18,402 nt of DNA from Gammaproteobacteria bacterium (GCA_013287025.1 JABDEN010000019.1:1-18402); one strand, 5' to 3'. Counted from the stretch's first letter, positions 7,242 to 15,097 are shown. Notes: a model not told the origin generated them from the letters alone. Translations and numbers: made by a program.

Positions 7242-9629
7242 ATGTTTTCCTATTTAATTACTAATGGGGCTGATGAGTATAGATACCTAGAATTTTTGGT
7301 AAATTTAGATTTGAAAAGAATGTATTTTTGGATTTTATATAAATCCTTGCCAAGTTTGCGTGAGTTTCCACCCGTATTTGATTATCGTCATATGTTGTTT
7401 AGCTCCGAAGCCACTGGGACAAATATTATAGCATCCGAATCTGACGTGCCTGATTTCATAGAAAAAATTTTTAGTAAAATCATGAGCGGTAGAATCTTGA
7501 TGGACACAAAGGACATCGGTTATTTAACCCCTGAAATTTGTCTCGATATCAACAAAAAATTTCGCAAATTCTATCAATCCCATAGGAAAGGACACGCCGC
7601 ACATAGCCACAATCCTTTATATGACATTGGATATTCTCCGAAACCACTCACCGCTGGATGCGATATTGATGAAAACAAACTACCTGAAGTCCATATTTCC
7701 TGTCCAAGCACAGAAGATATCGACTATTATCTTGAAAATGGTAACTTTTCTTTTGTAACCAGAATAAAGCGCCCACTAGCACCAACACGTGCCATCCCCG
7801 AACCGTCGATGTTATATCAATATTGGTGGCTCGCGGTATTACCCGTTGGTCTCGCTTATTTTTTATATACCAAATGTAAAAAAGGAAAAGCACCTTCCGA
7901 TCCGGCTTTTTTAAAACATACATTAATAAAAAACGTATTAAATGAGTATATTGAAGCGGTGGACCTACAAATAAGAACCATTCCTCGTCGTACAGATATG
8001 AACGTTTCTGCATTTAATGCATTCAAAGCGAAATTTAAAAAAGAAACTGAAATATCGCTTCAAGAAAAATTAGAAAAAATATGGAAATCAAATTCTCCAA
8101 CAAAATTTCGAGAATTATGTGATAAAAAAGCGAAAGAAATTATTCCTGAAATCATTACCACATTTAAAAAACAATTAAAAGTTTACACGCCTGCTCCGAC
8201 TACTTTTCGTGTTGATGATAAAAAAACAGAAACAGAAACAACAAAGTTTCCTTTGACAGATTATCTCAAAGTAAAAACAAGTCTAATTGAAAAATGTGAA
8301 GAATATACTGAAAAACTAGAAGTATTACGCCAGTTACACAAAAATATCAAAGTCTTGAATAAAGACGCTCCCGAACCTTCGATTCTAAAATTAAAAACAA
8401 GCGATAATGAAAACCCCGCGCAAATTCAACGCGTTATTACTATTGATCAACAATCCACTTTTGAGACTGCCAATCTTTCACATTTGCAAAAAATAGAAGC
8501 GTACTCTCAAATTGTAGAATCCAAATTACAAAACTTAGAAATTAGTATCAAAAAACACGAAAAAACCTTAGAAAAATTAAAAGCCAATGAAGATAAAAAA
8601 CCTTATGTTCATCCGACGAGAGCTTTAAGACTTGTTACAACTCCGCCTAAGGAAAAAAAATTAGCGCCAGAAAAAAGTAGTACTGCAAAAATTCAAACGC
8701 TTAAAAAACCTACCGTTGCAAAAGTATCACCCCCCACTCGGGAATCGAAACGTGAAGAAGAAAAATTTGAATTTAAAAAAATAGATCACAATCCAGTACA
8801 GCACAATACAATACAGCCACAAAATATTAAAAATGTTTTACAACGAGCTAATCGTTTAATCACTAAAATAAATATTCCCATTGACAAGATGACAGATGAA
8901 AAAGAAGCAGAATTACTTTTAGCCAAAAAATTTTCGGAGTCAAAAATTTCATTCGCCGATAAAGTTGCGTTAAAACTTGCATTAGAAAGTGTATTTATTG
9001 ATTTTTGTATCAATGCGCCTATCGGAAGAGAACGTCATAATCAAAGAAAATTTCGCAATACCGCTTTGTATAAAAAATTTAATGGAGAGAATATCTTCCT
9101 AATGAGTGTGGTTAAAACAGGTAGTTACGATGAATTTAATCATCGAAAAGTATTAACTTTTCTCGCAGAGATGTTGATTGGATTATATGAATATACCCAC
9201 TTAATCCACCCAACAGGATATTTACAACATGAAGATAAAACCCCGCATTCAAAAATTTTAGCGGAATCAACAGAGCCGACGCTCAACCCAGATGACATAT
9301 TTTCATTGTTTTCTGAAAATCCTCTGAAAGCGCATGGGGATTATTGTGATTGTTTTCAAGAATTATTATTTTCTGGCATTATACGTAACAGCCAATGGCT
9401 CGAGGAGAAAGACAAACCTTTTGTCGAAAGTTATGCTTTTTTGCGTATGATTTCAGATTCTGTCAAATCTGATGGTAGTTATACTCACGAACAAAGACGT
9501 TTAGCGAATCAATGGAGACATGGAAAAAAATTGCGTGATGAAATTACTAAAACAGTAATGGCGGATGAAACATTTATTGTTTTAACTTCTAAAGATTCAA
9601 TCAATTTTTCGAGGAAAAATAATTTTTAA
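7242..9629 (+). CDS. Large hypothetical protein with one membrane segment and coiled coil; effector candidate
   Basis: I do not recognise this 795-aa protein. Residues 1-185 are a mixed, Tyr/Phe-containing N-terminal region with no signal peptide. One hydrophobic stretch, about 192-209 (YQYWWLAVLPVGLAYFLY), is followed by KCKKGK. Residues 225-370 are Lys/Glu-rich helical sequence, 411-449 has heptad-like spacing suggesting a coiled coil, and 450-520 is a Lys/Pro/Thr-rich linker. Residues 525-780 look like a folded helical domain (for example EFNHRKVLTFLAEMLIGLYE). No catalytic motif is visible. It has its own strong promoter and no operon partner, and its stop overlaps the convergent FUSC-like gene by 4 bp. 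Size, composition and isolation suit a secreted effector or surface/membrane factor of a host-associated bacterium, but that is inference. Confidence 0.85.
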   Translation: MFSYLITNGADEYRYLEFLVNLDLKRMYFWILYKSLPSLREFPPVFDYRHMLFSSEATGTNIIASESDVPDFIEKIFSKIMSGRILMDTKDIGYLTPEICLDINKKFRKFYQSHRKGHAAHSHNPLYDIGYSPKPLTAGCDIDENKLPEVHISCPSTEDIDYYLENGNFSFVTRIKRPLAPTRAIPEPSMLYQYWWLAVLPVGLAYFLYTKCKKGKAPSDPAFLKHTLIKNVLNEYIEAVDLQIRTIPRRTDMNVSAFNAFKAKFKKETEISLQEKLEKIWKSNSPTKFRELCDKKAKEIIPEIITTFKKQLKVYTPAPTTFRVDDKKTETETTKFPLTDYLKVKTSLIEKCEEYTEKLEVLRQLHKNIKVLNKDAPEPSILKLKTSDNENPAQIQRVITIDQQSTFETANLSHLQKIEAYSQIVESKLQNLEISIKKHEKTLEKLKANEDKKPYVHPTRALRLVTTPPKEKKLAPEKSSTAKIQTLKKPTVAKVSPPTRESKREEEKFEFKKIDHNPVQHNTIQPQNIKNVLQRANRLITKINIPIDKMTDEKEAELLLAKKFSESKISFADKVALKLALESVFIDFCINAPIGRERHNQRKFRNTALYKKFNGENIFLMSVVKTGSYDEFNHRKVLTFLAEMLIGLYEYTHLIHPTGYLQHEDKTPHSKILAESTEPTLNPDDIFSLFSENPLKAHGDYCDCFQELLFSGIIRNSQWLEEKDKPFVESYAFLRMISDSVKSDGSYTHEQRRLANQWRHGKKLRDEITKTVMADETFIVLTSKDSINFSRKNNF

Positions 9630-9644
9630 TGAAAAATAATTTTT
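9614..9644. repeat. 14-bp tandem duplication at a convergent gene junction
   Basis: GAAAAATAATTTTT occurs at 9614-9627 and again at 9631-9644, a 17-bp period. The first copy encodes the last residues of the 795-aa protein. The second, read on the minus strand, encodes the last residues of the FUSC-like protein (KIIF). The stop codons of both genes lie in the 3-bp gap and its edges, so a small duplication may have set where both proteins end. Confidence 0.7.
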
Positions 9645-10660
9645 GTCATGGAAGTGATTTGTTTTAAAATTTGTTCTGCCGAAAACAAATAAGTGTAAAG
9701 GTACATAGCGTCTTCTTGTTTTTCTTGCGTGACGATTTCAAAAATATAATTTTTAAGGGGCGCCAATTCTGGAATTTGGATAGTCTGTGTATCGACTTCA
9801 TGCGTTTCAATACTTAACGCGATGTCATCCAACACTTTACAAACTGCAGAATGAAAATTTTGAATAATCAATACATTCGAACATAGCATTTTCACTTGCG
9901 GCGAAATTTTATAAGCGTATTGCATTGCAGAAATCGCTCGTAAAATTTCTTTTTCTGCATATAACAATTGTTTAAAATCATACAGATTAAATTTTTCACC
10001 CAAAAATTCACGTACCGCATCGGCTGCTAATTTTCGTTGCTGCACCAAAGATTTTCCAATATCTTCATCCAATACTTGGTAGCTATCTGCTGTTTCACTA
10101 GAATCTGTGAACATCGTAGCAAAATAATAATTTCGCAATTTTCGAATAGTATTTGCTTGATTCAATGTCAAATTTTCGCGCGCATGAATCGGCAATACGA
10201 ATTGTGAAACCAAAGCAGCAATAATGATACCGAGCGTAATTTCTAACACTCGCTCTACTGCAAAAATAAAACTCGGATTATTGCTAATCAAAATAATAAC
10301 GACGGTGACAACACCTAATGTGCCTGCCTCGCTATAACTTTTTTCTCCCGTTGCAATATAACTAAATAACATTGCAGATAAAGTAATGGTTAACGCAATC
10401 ACAATTTCATTATGATCAAAAAAATGTAAAGTGAATAATGCAATGATCGAACCAATCAAGGTTCCTAGAAATCGCATATACGATTTTTGTAACATACCGC
10501 CTACATTGACTTGCGCGCACATGACAACGAGAATCGTAATAATCAGCCATTGATCGACGGGGAAATCAACGGCTTTTGTTATAACGTATCCAATAAGACA
10601 AGCCAGCGCAGTTTTAACGCCGTGAATGAAACGATCCGCATCCAGTTTCTTTAAAATCAT
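9626..10660 (-). CDS. FUSC-like (aromatic acid exporter/fusaric acid resistance-like) inner-membrane protein
   Basis: A membrane protein of 344 aa. The N-terminal half carries about six hydrophobic helices (roughly 14-31, 37-53, 64-81, 86-104, 112-127, 134-156). The order of motifs is that of the FUSC/ArAE group: FIHGVKTALACLIGY, DFPVDQWLIITILVVM, YMRFLGTLIGSIIAL and ERVLEITLGIIIAALVSQF. Residues 165-344 form a soluble helical cytoplasmic domain. It is shorter than AaeB-type exporters (about 650 aa) and resembles the half-size YhfK-like/ArAE-like proteins. ATG is 8 bp after the dps stop, so it is the second gene of a dps operon. Its ribosome site is weak (GAG 7 nt upstream), suggesting coupling to dps translation. 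The transported substrate is unknown. Confidence 0.8.
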   Translation of the reverse strand: MILKKLDADRFIHGVKTALACLIGYVITKAVDFPVDQWLIITILVVMCAQVNVGGMLQKSYMRFLGTLIGSIIALFTLHFFDHNEIVIALTITLSAMLFSYIATGEKSYSEAGTLGVVTVVIILISNNPSFIFAVERVLEITLGIIIAALVSQFVLPIHARENLTLNQANTIRKLRNYYFATMFTDSSETADSYQVLDEDIGKSLVQQRKLAADAVREFLGEKFNLYDFKQLLYAEKEILRAISAMQYAYKISPQVKMLCSNVLIIQNFHSAVCKVLDDIALSIETHEVDTQTIQIPELAPLKNYIFEIVTQEKQEDAMYLYTYLFSAEQILKQITSMTKIIFH

Positions 10661-10668
10661 TTAACACT

Positions 10669-11133
10669 CTATAAGCTGCTTTTTAACATCCAAGCTGCTT
10701 TATCATGTGATTTCATACGTTGAATCAGTAAGTCAGCCGTTCCTTCATCACCACTTTTTTGAAATTTAGGAATTAAATGACTTGCGTGTTTAGACAAGGT
10801 TTCATGATCTAACATTAATTTTTTCAACATATTTTGCGCATCTACTTCATGCTTTTCTTCTTTCAATGAAGATAATGTCGAAAATTCAGAGAAGCTTGCG
10901 CGCGTAAAACAACCGAGGGAACGAATGCGTTCTGCAATTTCATCCACGGCAAGTGCCAATTCTTGGTATTGTTCTTCAAATAATTTATGCAAACTATAAA
11001 AATTTGGACCCGTGACATTCCAATGAAAATTTTGCGTTTTTAAATACAACAAATAAGAATCAGCTAAAAAATGTGTTAGCTCATCAGCAATTTTTGTACA
11101 GGGGCTATTTTTTGCAGCAATCGAATGGACCAT
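10669..11133 (-). CDS. dps: Dps-family ferritin-like DNA-protection protein
   Basis: A 154-aa protein expected to form a dodecamer that oxidises Fe(II) using hydrogen peroxide and stores it as ferric mineral, protecting DNA. Ferroxidase ligands are at the family positions: His37 in FHWNVTGPNF, His49, Asp64 and Glu68 (LAVDEIAERIRSLG). The spacings H37-H49 and H37-D64-E68 are identical to those of E. coli Dps, and Trp38 is also kept. The N-terminus is short with only a few basic residues (K8, K14), so direct DNA binding is not assured. GAGGA lies 7 nt before the ATG. The downstream FUSC-like gene is probably cotranscribed. A hairpin at 11181-11221 lies in the upstream region; no OxyR-like site was identified. 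Confidence 0.95.
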   Translation of the reverse strand: MVHSIAAKNSPCTKIADELTHFLADSYLLYLKTQNFHWNVTGPNFYSLHKLFEEQYQELALAVDEIAERIRSLGCFTRASFSEFSTLSSLKEEKHEVDAQNMLKKLMLDHETLSKHASHLIPKFQKSGDEGTADLLIQRMKSHDKAAWMLKSSL

Positions 11134-11180
11134 GGGAAGTTCCTCAAAAGTCGAAGAATATACCCATTTTAACAGATTTA

Positions 11181-11221
11181 TGCAGCATCGTCGTGCAAGA
11201 TTATTGCACAGCGATGCTACA
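11181..11221. terminator. Hairpin between the U-box gene and dps
   Basis: Arms 11181-11198 and 11204-11221 pair through TTGCAC and CGATGCT blocks with three mismatches (TGCAGCATCG against CGATGCTACA at the base). It lies 15 bp after the U-box gene stop on the minus strand and about 48 bp before the dps ATG. No proper U-tract follows, so termination is only possible; a regulatory hairpin in the dps upstream region is the alternative. Confidence 0.4.
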
Positions 11222-11235
11222 TTTATCTTTTATCG

Positions 11236-12747
11236 TTATATCCTTCTGCGATGAATATTCGACGCTGTAGTTCCAGCTTTACCACCAATTGGTGTACTAA
11301 ATAAACGAGATGGTTTTGTGAGGACCTTCGTAGGCTCTGTCCTTACTGTCTCTTTGGGAACCTTCGTAGACTCTGACCTTTTCTCAACGGTGGCCGTCGT
11401 AAACTTTGGCTTTACTGGCTCTTCTTGTGTTTTTGGTTCTGTCACCTTAATAGTTTTACGCGAAGAGAAAATACTTGGCAGGAAAGCCTGTTTGTATTCT
11501 TGTTTACCTTTTTCAAATTCTTCATCTATTTTAAGCCTTGTTATAATTTCAGTATTTGCTGCCTCAACAAATCGACCATCACCAGAATTTAACCACAGTG
11601 CAAAGGTAGACTTATCTCCCCAATGTTCTTTGATGAAATAATTTAACTCTTGATTGGTTAATAATTTACTTAAATGAGGATTAGCCAGTATTAATACCAG
11701 ACCTTCTTTTTCTTTTGCTAATAAGGTTAAGACCGACATTCCTGCATTCGTGGACCAAGTAGGTATTACGGAATGCAATGCTTTTGCATCGATCTTTTTA
11801 CAAAGCGCAGGGTTTTCACGAAGAAATTTAATTCCTTTTTTACTACTCGCTAGAAAAGTTAAAGCTGAATAACCATGAAACTTATGTGAATTGCTATTTC
11901 TTATTTCCAAATCAATTTTTGCGCTTAATGACTCGGTCGTAATTTTATTGCAAAGTTTTTTATCGCTATTGAGTAAATCTATTCCATCGGGATGCTGGAC
12001 TAACATAGTGACAGCAGTGGCTCCACGGAAATTTCCATCACCACGCACAGCATTCAATGCATTCGGCTGAATTTTAGCGCGAAGTTTTGCATTACTGCTT
12101 AATAAAGCTCTACCTTTTTCATTCGCAGCAAAATTAAATACTGCAGAAAGACCTTTATTTTCACCGTTGGTACCAATAGCATTCAAGCCTTCTGGCTCAA
12201 TTTTATCAACAAGTTTGTTTTGAATTGCATAAGTAATAGCACCCGGTTGTCCTGCTAACAACGTAACAGGCGTTAATCCTTCATAACCAGGCACATCCTC
12301 TACTACTTGATTCAAATATTTTTTAGAACTGACCAGTAATTCATTTATTTTTTTTATTGTAGTTAGTTTACTTTCATCTTTTAACTTTTTTTCCATTAAT
12401 AAAGGTAAATCATGAAAAAAAGACCTCGCATTAAAAAAACGCTCATCATTAAAATCTGGTTGTTTTTTTAAAAATCTCTCAAAACGACGATCAAATTTAG
12501 GATCGCTTTCCCAACTATATATTTCAGTTCGACAGGTAGGACATTTGCATATTTCTCCTCGCTTCATTTTCCCAATCATTGTAAGGAGATTCTCTTTTTC
12601 AAAAAAATGTCCACAATTCGTAACGACGGGCTCAAAAAATGCCTCGAGAGAAATTGGATCTTTGAGTTCTTCCTCAGTCATTTCGGGTCGAAAAATTACT
12701 TTTTTCTTTTTGTGTCCTTTCTCAGTTTTACTTTTTCTGCCGTTCAT
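11236..12747 (-). CDS. U-box/RING-like protein with tandem 41-50-residue repeats; candidate E3 ubiquitin ligase effector
   Basis: A 503-aa protein. Basic residues (HKKKK) precede a U-box-like domain at about 25-75: LKDPISLEAFFEPVV, NCGHFFEKENLL (C45, H47) and ICKCPTCRTEI (C67, C69, C72). This is the arrangement of eukaryotic U-box/RING E3 ligases and of bacterial effectors such as Legionella LubX. Residues about 157-400 hold five tandem repeats of 41-50 aa plus a degenerate sixth. The repeat pattern is G-(L/Y/M)-S-A-(V/L), LA....G, LL..N..L..KI, then ALNA. The tail from about 430 is Lys/Thr/Pro-rich and probably disordered. An upstream in-frame ATG at 12831 is rejected because a promoter lies inside that stretch. 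GAGGG (12756-12760) is 8 nt before ATG 12747; ATG at 12762 is the alternative. Ubiquitin ligase activity and secretion are inference. Confidence 0.8.
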   Translation of the reverse strand: MNGRKSKTEKGHKKKKVIFRPEMTEEELKDPISLEAFFEPVVTNCGHFFEKENLLTMIGKMKRGEICKCPTCRTEIYSWESDPKFDRRFERFLKKQPDFNDERFFNARSFFHDLPLLMEKKLKDESKLTTIKKINELLVSSKKYLNQVVEDVPGYEGLTPVTLLAGQPGAITYAIQNKLVDKIEPEGLNAIGTNGENKGLSAVFNFAANEKGRALLSSNAKLRAKIQPNALNAVRGDGNFRGATAVTMLVQHPDGIDLLNSDKKLCNKITTESLSAKIDLEIRNSNSHKFHGYSALTFLASSKKGIKFLRENPALCKKIDAKALHSVIPTWSTNAGMSVLTLLAKEKEGLVLILANPHLSKLLTNQELNYFIKEHWGDKSTFALWLNSGDGRFVEAANTEIITRLKIDEEFEKGKQEYKQAFLPSIFSSRKTIKVTEPKTQEEPVKPKFTTATVEKRSESTKVPKETVRTEPTKVLTKPSRLFSTPIGGKAGTTASNIHRRRI

Positions 12748-12778
12748 TTTTTGCACCCTCATTTTGATATGATCCAAT

Positions 12779-12807
12779 ATCTTAACAATTAACTGCATAT
12801 TTGTCAA
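12779..12807 (-). promoter_or_regulatory. Predicted promoter of the U-box gene
   Basis: On the minus strand, -35 TTGACA (12807-12802) and -10 TAAGAT (12784-12779) are 17 nt apart. The start would be near 12772, leaving about 25 nt of leader before the ATG at 12747. The perfect -35 supports the shorter protein over the frame opened at 12831. Confidence 0.6.
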
Positions 12808-12929
12808 AAAAATATACAGTTTTAAAATCATTAATAATCAATTGGTTAAACAGGAATCAGGGGATAAAAATGATAAAAATAATGATATTTATTAAGAAAA
12901 TAGCGAATTTTTAACAAAAATAAATAAAA

Positions 12930-12956
12930 GTCCCACTTTGCTTCTGAAAGTGGGAC
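12930..12956 (-). terminator. Intrinsic terminator of rho
   Basis: On the minus strand a perfect 10-bp stem (GTCCCACTTT, 12956-12947, with AAAGTGGGAC, 12939-12930) has a 7-nt loop and is followed at once by a T-rich run (TTTTATTTATTTTT, 12929-12916). It begins 8 bp after the rho stop codon. This is a textbook factor-independent terminator. Confidence 0.93.
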
Positions 12957-12964
12957 GCAGGAGC

Positions 12965-14221
12965 TTAACGCTTCATGGAATCAAAGAAATCTTCATTTGT
13001 CTTAGTCGCTTTCAAACGATCTAATAAAAATTCGATCGCAGCCAAATCATCCATCGGATGCAATAATTTGCGGAGAATCCACATTTTTTGGATTTCTTCT
13101 TGATTGACAATCAATTCTTCGCGACGTGTACCGGAACGATTAATGTTCATTGCGGGGAAAATACGGCGTTCTGCAATACGACGGTCTAAGTGGATTTCCA
13201 TGTTACCGGTACCCTTAAATTCTTCATATATCACATCGTCCATCTTAGAGCCGGTTTCTACTAATGCGGTGGCAATAATAGTTAAACTACCGCCTTCTTC
13301 GATATTACGCGCAGCACCAAAGAATCGTTTTGGACGTTGTAAAGCATTCGCGTCCACACCACCGGTTAATACTTTGCCGGAAGCCGGAACCACCGTGTTA
13401 TAAGCACGCGCAAGTCGTGTAATAGAATCTAATAAAATCACCACATCACGCTTGTGTTCGACCAGTCGTTTCGCTTTTTCAATCACCATTTCTGCCACTT
13501 GAACGTGACGATTCGCAGGTTCGTCAAAGGTACTGGCAATCACTTCCCCTCGAACCGAACGTGTCATTTCTGTCACTTCTTCAGGACGTTCATCAATTAA
13601 TAACACCATTAAATGGCATTCTGGATGATTTTGCGCAATCGAATGTGCGATATTTTGCAACATCATGGTTTTACCGGCTTTCGGCGGAGAAACAATCAAG
13701 CCACGTTGACCTTTACCAATTGGCGATACTAAATCAATCACACGCGCGGTAATATCTTCGGTGCTACCATTGCCACATTCTAACTTTAAACGTTCGTTCG
13801 CAAATAACGGTGTTAAATTTTCGAATAATACTTTCGTTTTAGCATTTTCAGGTGCATCAAAATTAATATGATCTACTTTCAATAAAGCAAAATAACGCTC
13901 GCCTTCTTTTGGTGGGCGAATTTTGCCGGAAATCGTATCGCCAGTACGAAGATTAAAGCGGCGAATTTGACTAGGAGAAACATAAATATCATCAGGACCC
14001 GCAAGGTAGGAACCTTCTGCAGAACGTAAAAACCCAAAGCCGTCTTGCAGAATTTCTAAAACACCATCGCCATAAATATCTTCGCCGCGTTTTGCGTGCG
14101 CTTTTAAAATGGCGAAAATAATATCTTGTTTACGCGACCGAGCCATGTTCTCAAGACCATATTCTTCAGAAAGCTGGATTAGTTCGGCTGCACTTTTTTT
14201 CTTAAGTTCGGTTAAATTCAT
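12965..14221 (-). CDS. rho: Transcription termination factor Rho
   Basis: A 418-aa hexameric RNA-dependent ATPase/helicase that releases transcripts at Rho-dependent sites. The N-terminal helical bundle begins [17 protein letters not shown]. The cold-shock-like RNA-binding domain includes [18 protein letters not shown] (about 50-67) and [18 protein letters not shown] (78-95). Walker A is PPKAGKT ending K184/T185, the same numbering as E. coli Rho. Walker [11 protein letters not shown], the [11 protein letters not shown] segment, the Q-loop region [20 protein letters not shown] and the R-loop GTGN follow in order. Length is essentially that of E. coli (419). The trxA-rho order is the usual gammaproteobacterial one, but here 363 bp of hairpin-rich sequence separates them. 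No convincing ribosome site or promoter is visible next to the ATG; AGGCAA about 9 nt upstream is weak. Confidence 0.99.
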   Translation of the reverse strand: MNLTELKKKSAAELIQLSEEYGLENMARSRKQDIIFAILKAHAKRGEDIYGDGVLEILQDGFGFLRSAEGSYLAGPDDIYVSPSQIRRFNLRTGDTISGKIRPPKEGERYFALLKVDHINFDAPENAKTKVLFENLTPLFANERLKLECGNGSTEDITARVIDLVSPIGKGQRGLIVSPPKAGKTMMLQNIAHSIAQNHPECHLMVLLIDERPEEVTEMTRSVRGEVIASTFDEPANRHVQVAEMVIEKAKRLVEHKRDVVILLDSITRLARAYNTVVPASGKVLTGGVDANALQRPKRFFGAARNIEEGGSLTIIATALVETGSKMDDVIYEEFKGTGNMEIHLDRRIAERRIFPAMNINRSGTRREELIVNQEEIQKMWILRKLLHPMDDLAAIEFLLDRLKATKTNEDFFDSMKR

Positions 14222-14428
14222 AGTGATGATTGCCTGTTATATAGATATAAATGACTGTCTTTTGATCCAATGTTATTAATGAGTTTCGCAACGTTTCCTT
14301 AGCGCGTTTTTTACAAAAATCGGGGTTTTTGAAACTGGATTAATCGATAGGCTCTTTAACGAGGATATCTTTACGGTCCATAAAATAACACTAAATTTAT
14401 AAAAATACTAGCCCCTTTAACAATAAAG
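14222..14428. other. AT-rich spacer upstream of rho
   Basis: This 207-bp stretch contains the presumed 5' leader of rho and no credible ORF. Rho leaders in enterobacteria are long and autoregulated by Rho-dependent attenuation, and the space here would allow the same. I see only a weak promoter-like pair on the minus strand (TTGGAT then TATATC) and a 6-bp stem around CAAAAA/TTTTTG near 14315-14332. Regulation is not established by the sequence. Confidence 0.35.
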
Positions 14429-14429
14429 T

Positions 14430-14551
14430 CTCCGGCCTTTAGGCCGGAGTAAATTTAGGCTTGGGAGGAAGTGTGCGCCCCTTCCAAGCCGCGACATGCC
14501 AAAACCCCGGCCTTCAGGCCGGGGTGCGTCGCTCATTCCGCCCTAAAGGGC
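14430..14551. mobile_element. Cluster of four hairpins resembling IS200/IS605-type ends; possible non-autonomous remnant
   Basis: Four stems lie within 122 bp. A: CTCCGGCC-TTTA-GGCCGGAG (14430-14449), perfect. B: 14458-14468 with 14480-14490 (GGCTTGGGAGG/CCTTCCAAGCC, one G-T pair). C: ACCCCGGCC-TTCA-GGCCGGGGT (14504-14525), perfect. D: GCCC-TAAA-GGGC (14540-14551), followed by AGGGTTTT, which mirrors AAAACCCC before C. Tetraloops TTTA/TTCA on GC stems are the style of IS200/IS605 transposon ends and the related TnpB guide-RNA ends. No tnpA or tnpB frame is present. The alternative is a structured RNA or REP-like repeat. Confidence 0.5.
14504..14525 (-). terminator. Possible trxA terminator (hairpin C)
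   Basis: Read on the minus strand, the perfect 9-bp stem ACCCCGGCC/GGCCGGGGT ends in GGGGTTTTGG, a very GC-rich stem with a short T-tract, about 60 bp after the trxA stop. It may serve as the trxA terminator whatever its origin as part of the hairpin cluster. Confidence 0.4.
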
Positions 14552-14584
14552 AGGGTTTTAAACCGAATCTGAACTTCGATGAGA

Positions 14585-14908
14585 TTAAATATGGGTGTCG
14601 ATAAAATTCATTAAATCGGCCTTCGAACTTAAACCGACCTGTGTCGCTTTCACCTGACCATCCATAAATAAAATCAAGGTGGGGATACCACGTACGCCGA
14701 ATTTTGGCGGTGTCGCTGGATTTTGATCCACATCCAATTTCACGATTTTTACCTTTCCTTGGTATTTTTCGTTTAATTCATCCAACATCGGTGCGATAGC
14801 TTTACAGGGGCTACACCATTGCGCCCAAAAATCGACGAGCACCGGTACTTTTGACTCAATCACTTCACTTTCAAATGTATCATCACTAACTGCTTGAATA
14901 TTGCTCAT
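14585..14908 (-). CDS. trxA: Thioredoxin 1 with WCSPC active site
   Basis: Cytoplasmic dithiol-disulfide reductase of 107 aa, the standard size. It has VDFWAQWCSPCK (Asp26, Trp31, Cys32, Cys35) and the cis-proline loop RGIPTLILF (Pro76). The intervening residue in the active site is Ser instead of the common Gly (WCGPC); this variant is known in some thioredoxins and usually shifts redox properties without abolishing function. NPATPPKFGVRGIP is also slightly unusual relative to the common NPGTAPKYGIRGIP. AAGGCGG lies about 6 nt before ATG, with an extended -10 promoter just upstream. It is upstream of rho on the same strand as in other gammaproteobacteria, but separated from it by the hairpin cluster. 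Confidence 0.97.
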   Translation of the reverse strand: MSNIQAVSDDTFESEVIESKVPVLVDFWAQWCSPCKAIAPMLDELNEKYQGKVKIVKLDVDQNPATPPKFGVRGIPTLILFMDGQVKATQVGLSSKADLMNFIDTHI

Positions 14909-14934
14909 ATCTGCCGCCTTTTTTAGAATGCTTC

Positions 14935-14943
14935 ATTATAACA
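14935..14943 (-). promoter_or_regulatory. Extended -10 promoter of trxA
   Basis: The minus strand reads TGTTATAAT (14943-14935), an extended -10 TGnTATAAT with a perfect hexamer. No good -35 is seen at 16-18 nt, which is tolerated with an extended -10. The start would be near 14928, about 20 nt before the trxA ATG. Confidence 0.6.
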
Positions 14944-15041
14944 AGAAGATTGCGTAGGTCTAGGGGATCAAGTCTATGGGTTTCTTGAGGTAATTTAGTG
15001 AGTTTATTGAAATAGTTAGACCCGCTCTCTAAAAACTTCGC

Positions 15042-15092
15042 TTGCATAAATTTCATACTTTTAGTATTATTATTAGTATGACTAAAGGTATG
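15042..15092 (+). promoter_or_regulatory. Promoter and operator-like inverted repeat of the CopG/MazF module
   Basis: -35 TTGCAT (15042-15047) and -10 TATTAT (15065-15070) are 17 nt apart. An inverted repeat, CATACTTTTAGT (15054-15065) and ACTAAAGGTATG (15081-15092), matches at 11 of 12 positions and brackets the -10, with a further TAGTAT word inside. Such placement fits autorepression by the ribbon-helix-helix antitoxin and its toxin complex, the standard design of these modules. The IR ends 5 bp before the ATG. Confidence 0.6.
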
Positions 15093-15097
15093 AAGAT

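Noticed and set aside
7648..8013. 121-aa antisense frame inside the 795-aa gene
   Set aside because: It is a shadow of the long plus-strand gene, which has its own promoter and ribosome site.
12748..12831. N-terminal extension of the U-box protein to 12831
   Set aside because: A TTGACA-17-TAAGAT promoter lies inside the extension and a GAGGG ribosome site precedes the ATG at 12747.
13104..13403. 99-aa plus-strand frame inside rho
   Set aside because: It is antisense to the highly conserved Rho ATPase domain and has no independent support.
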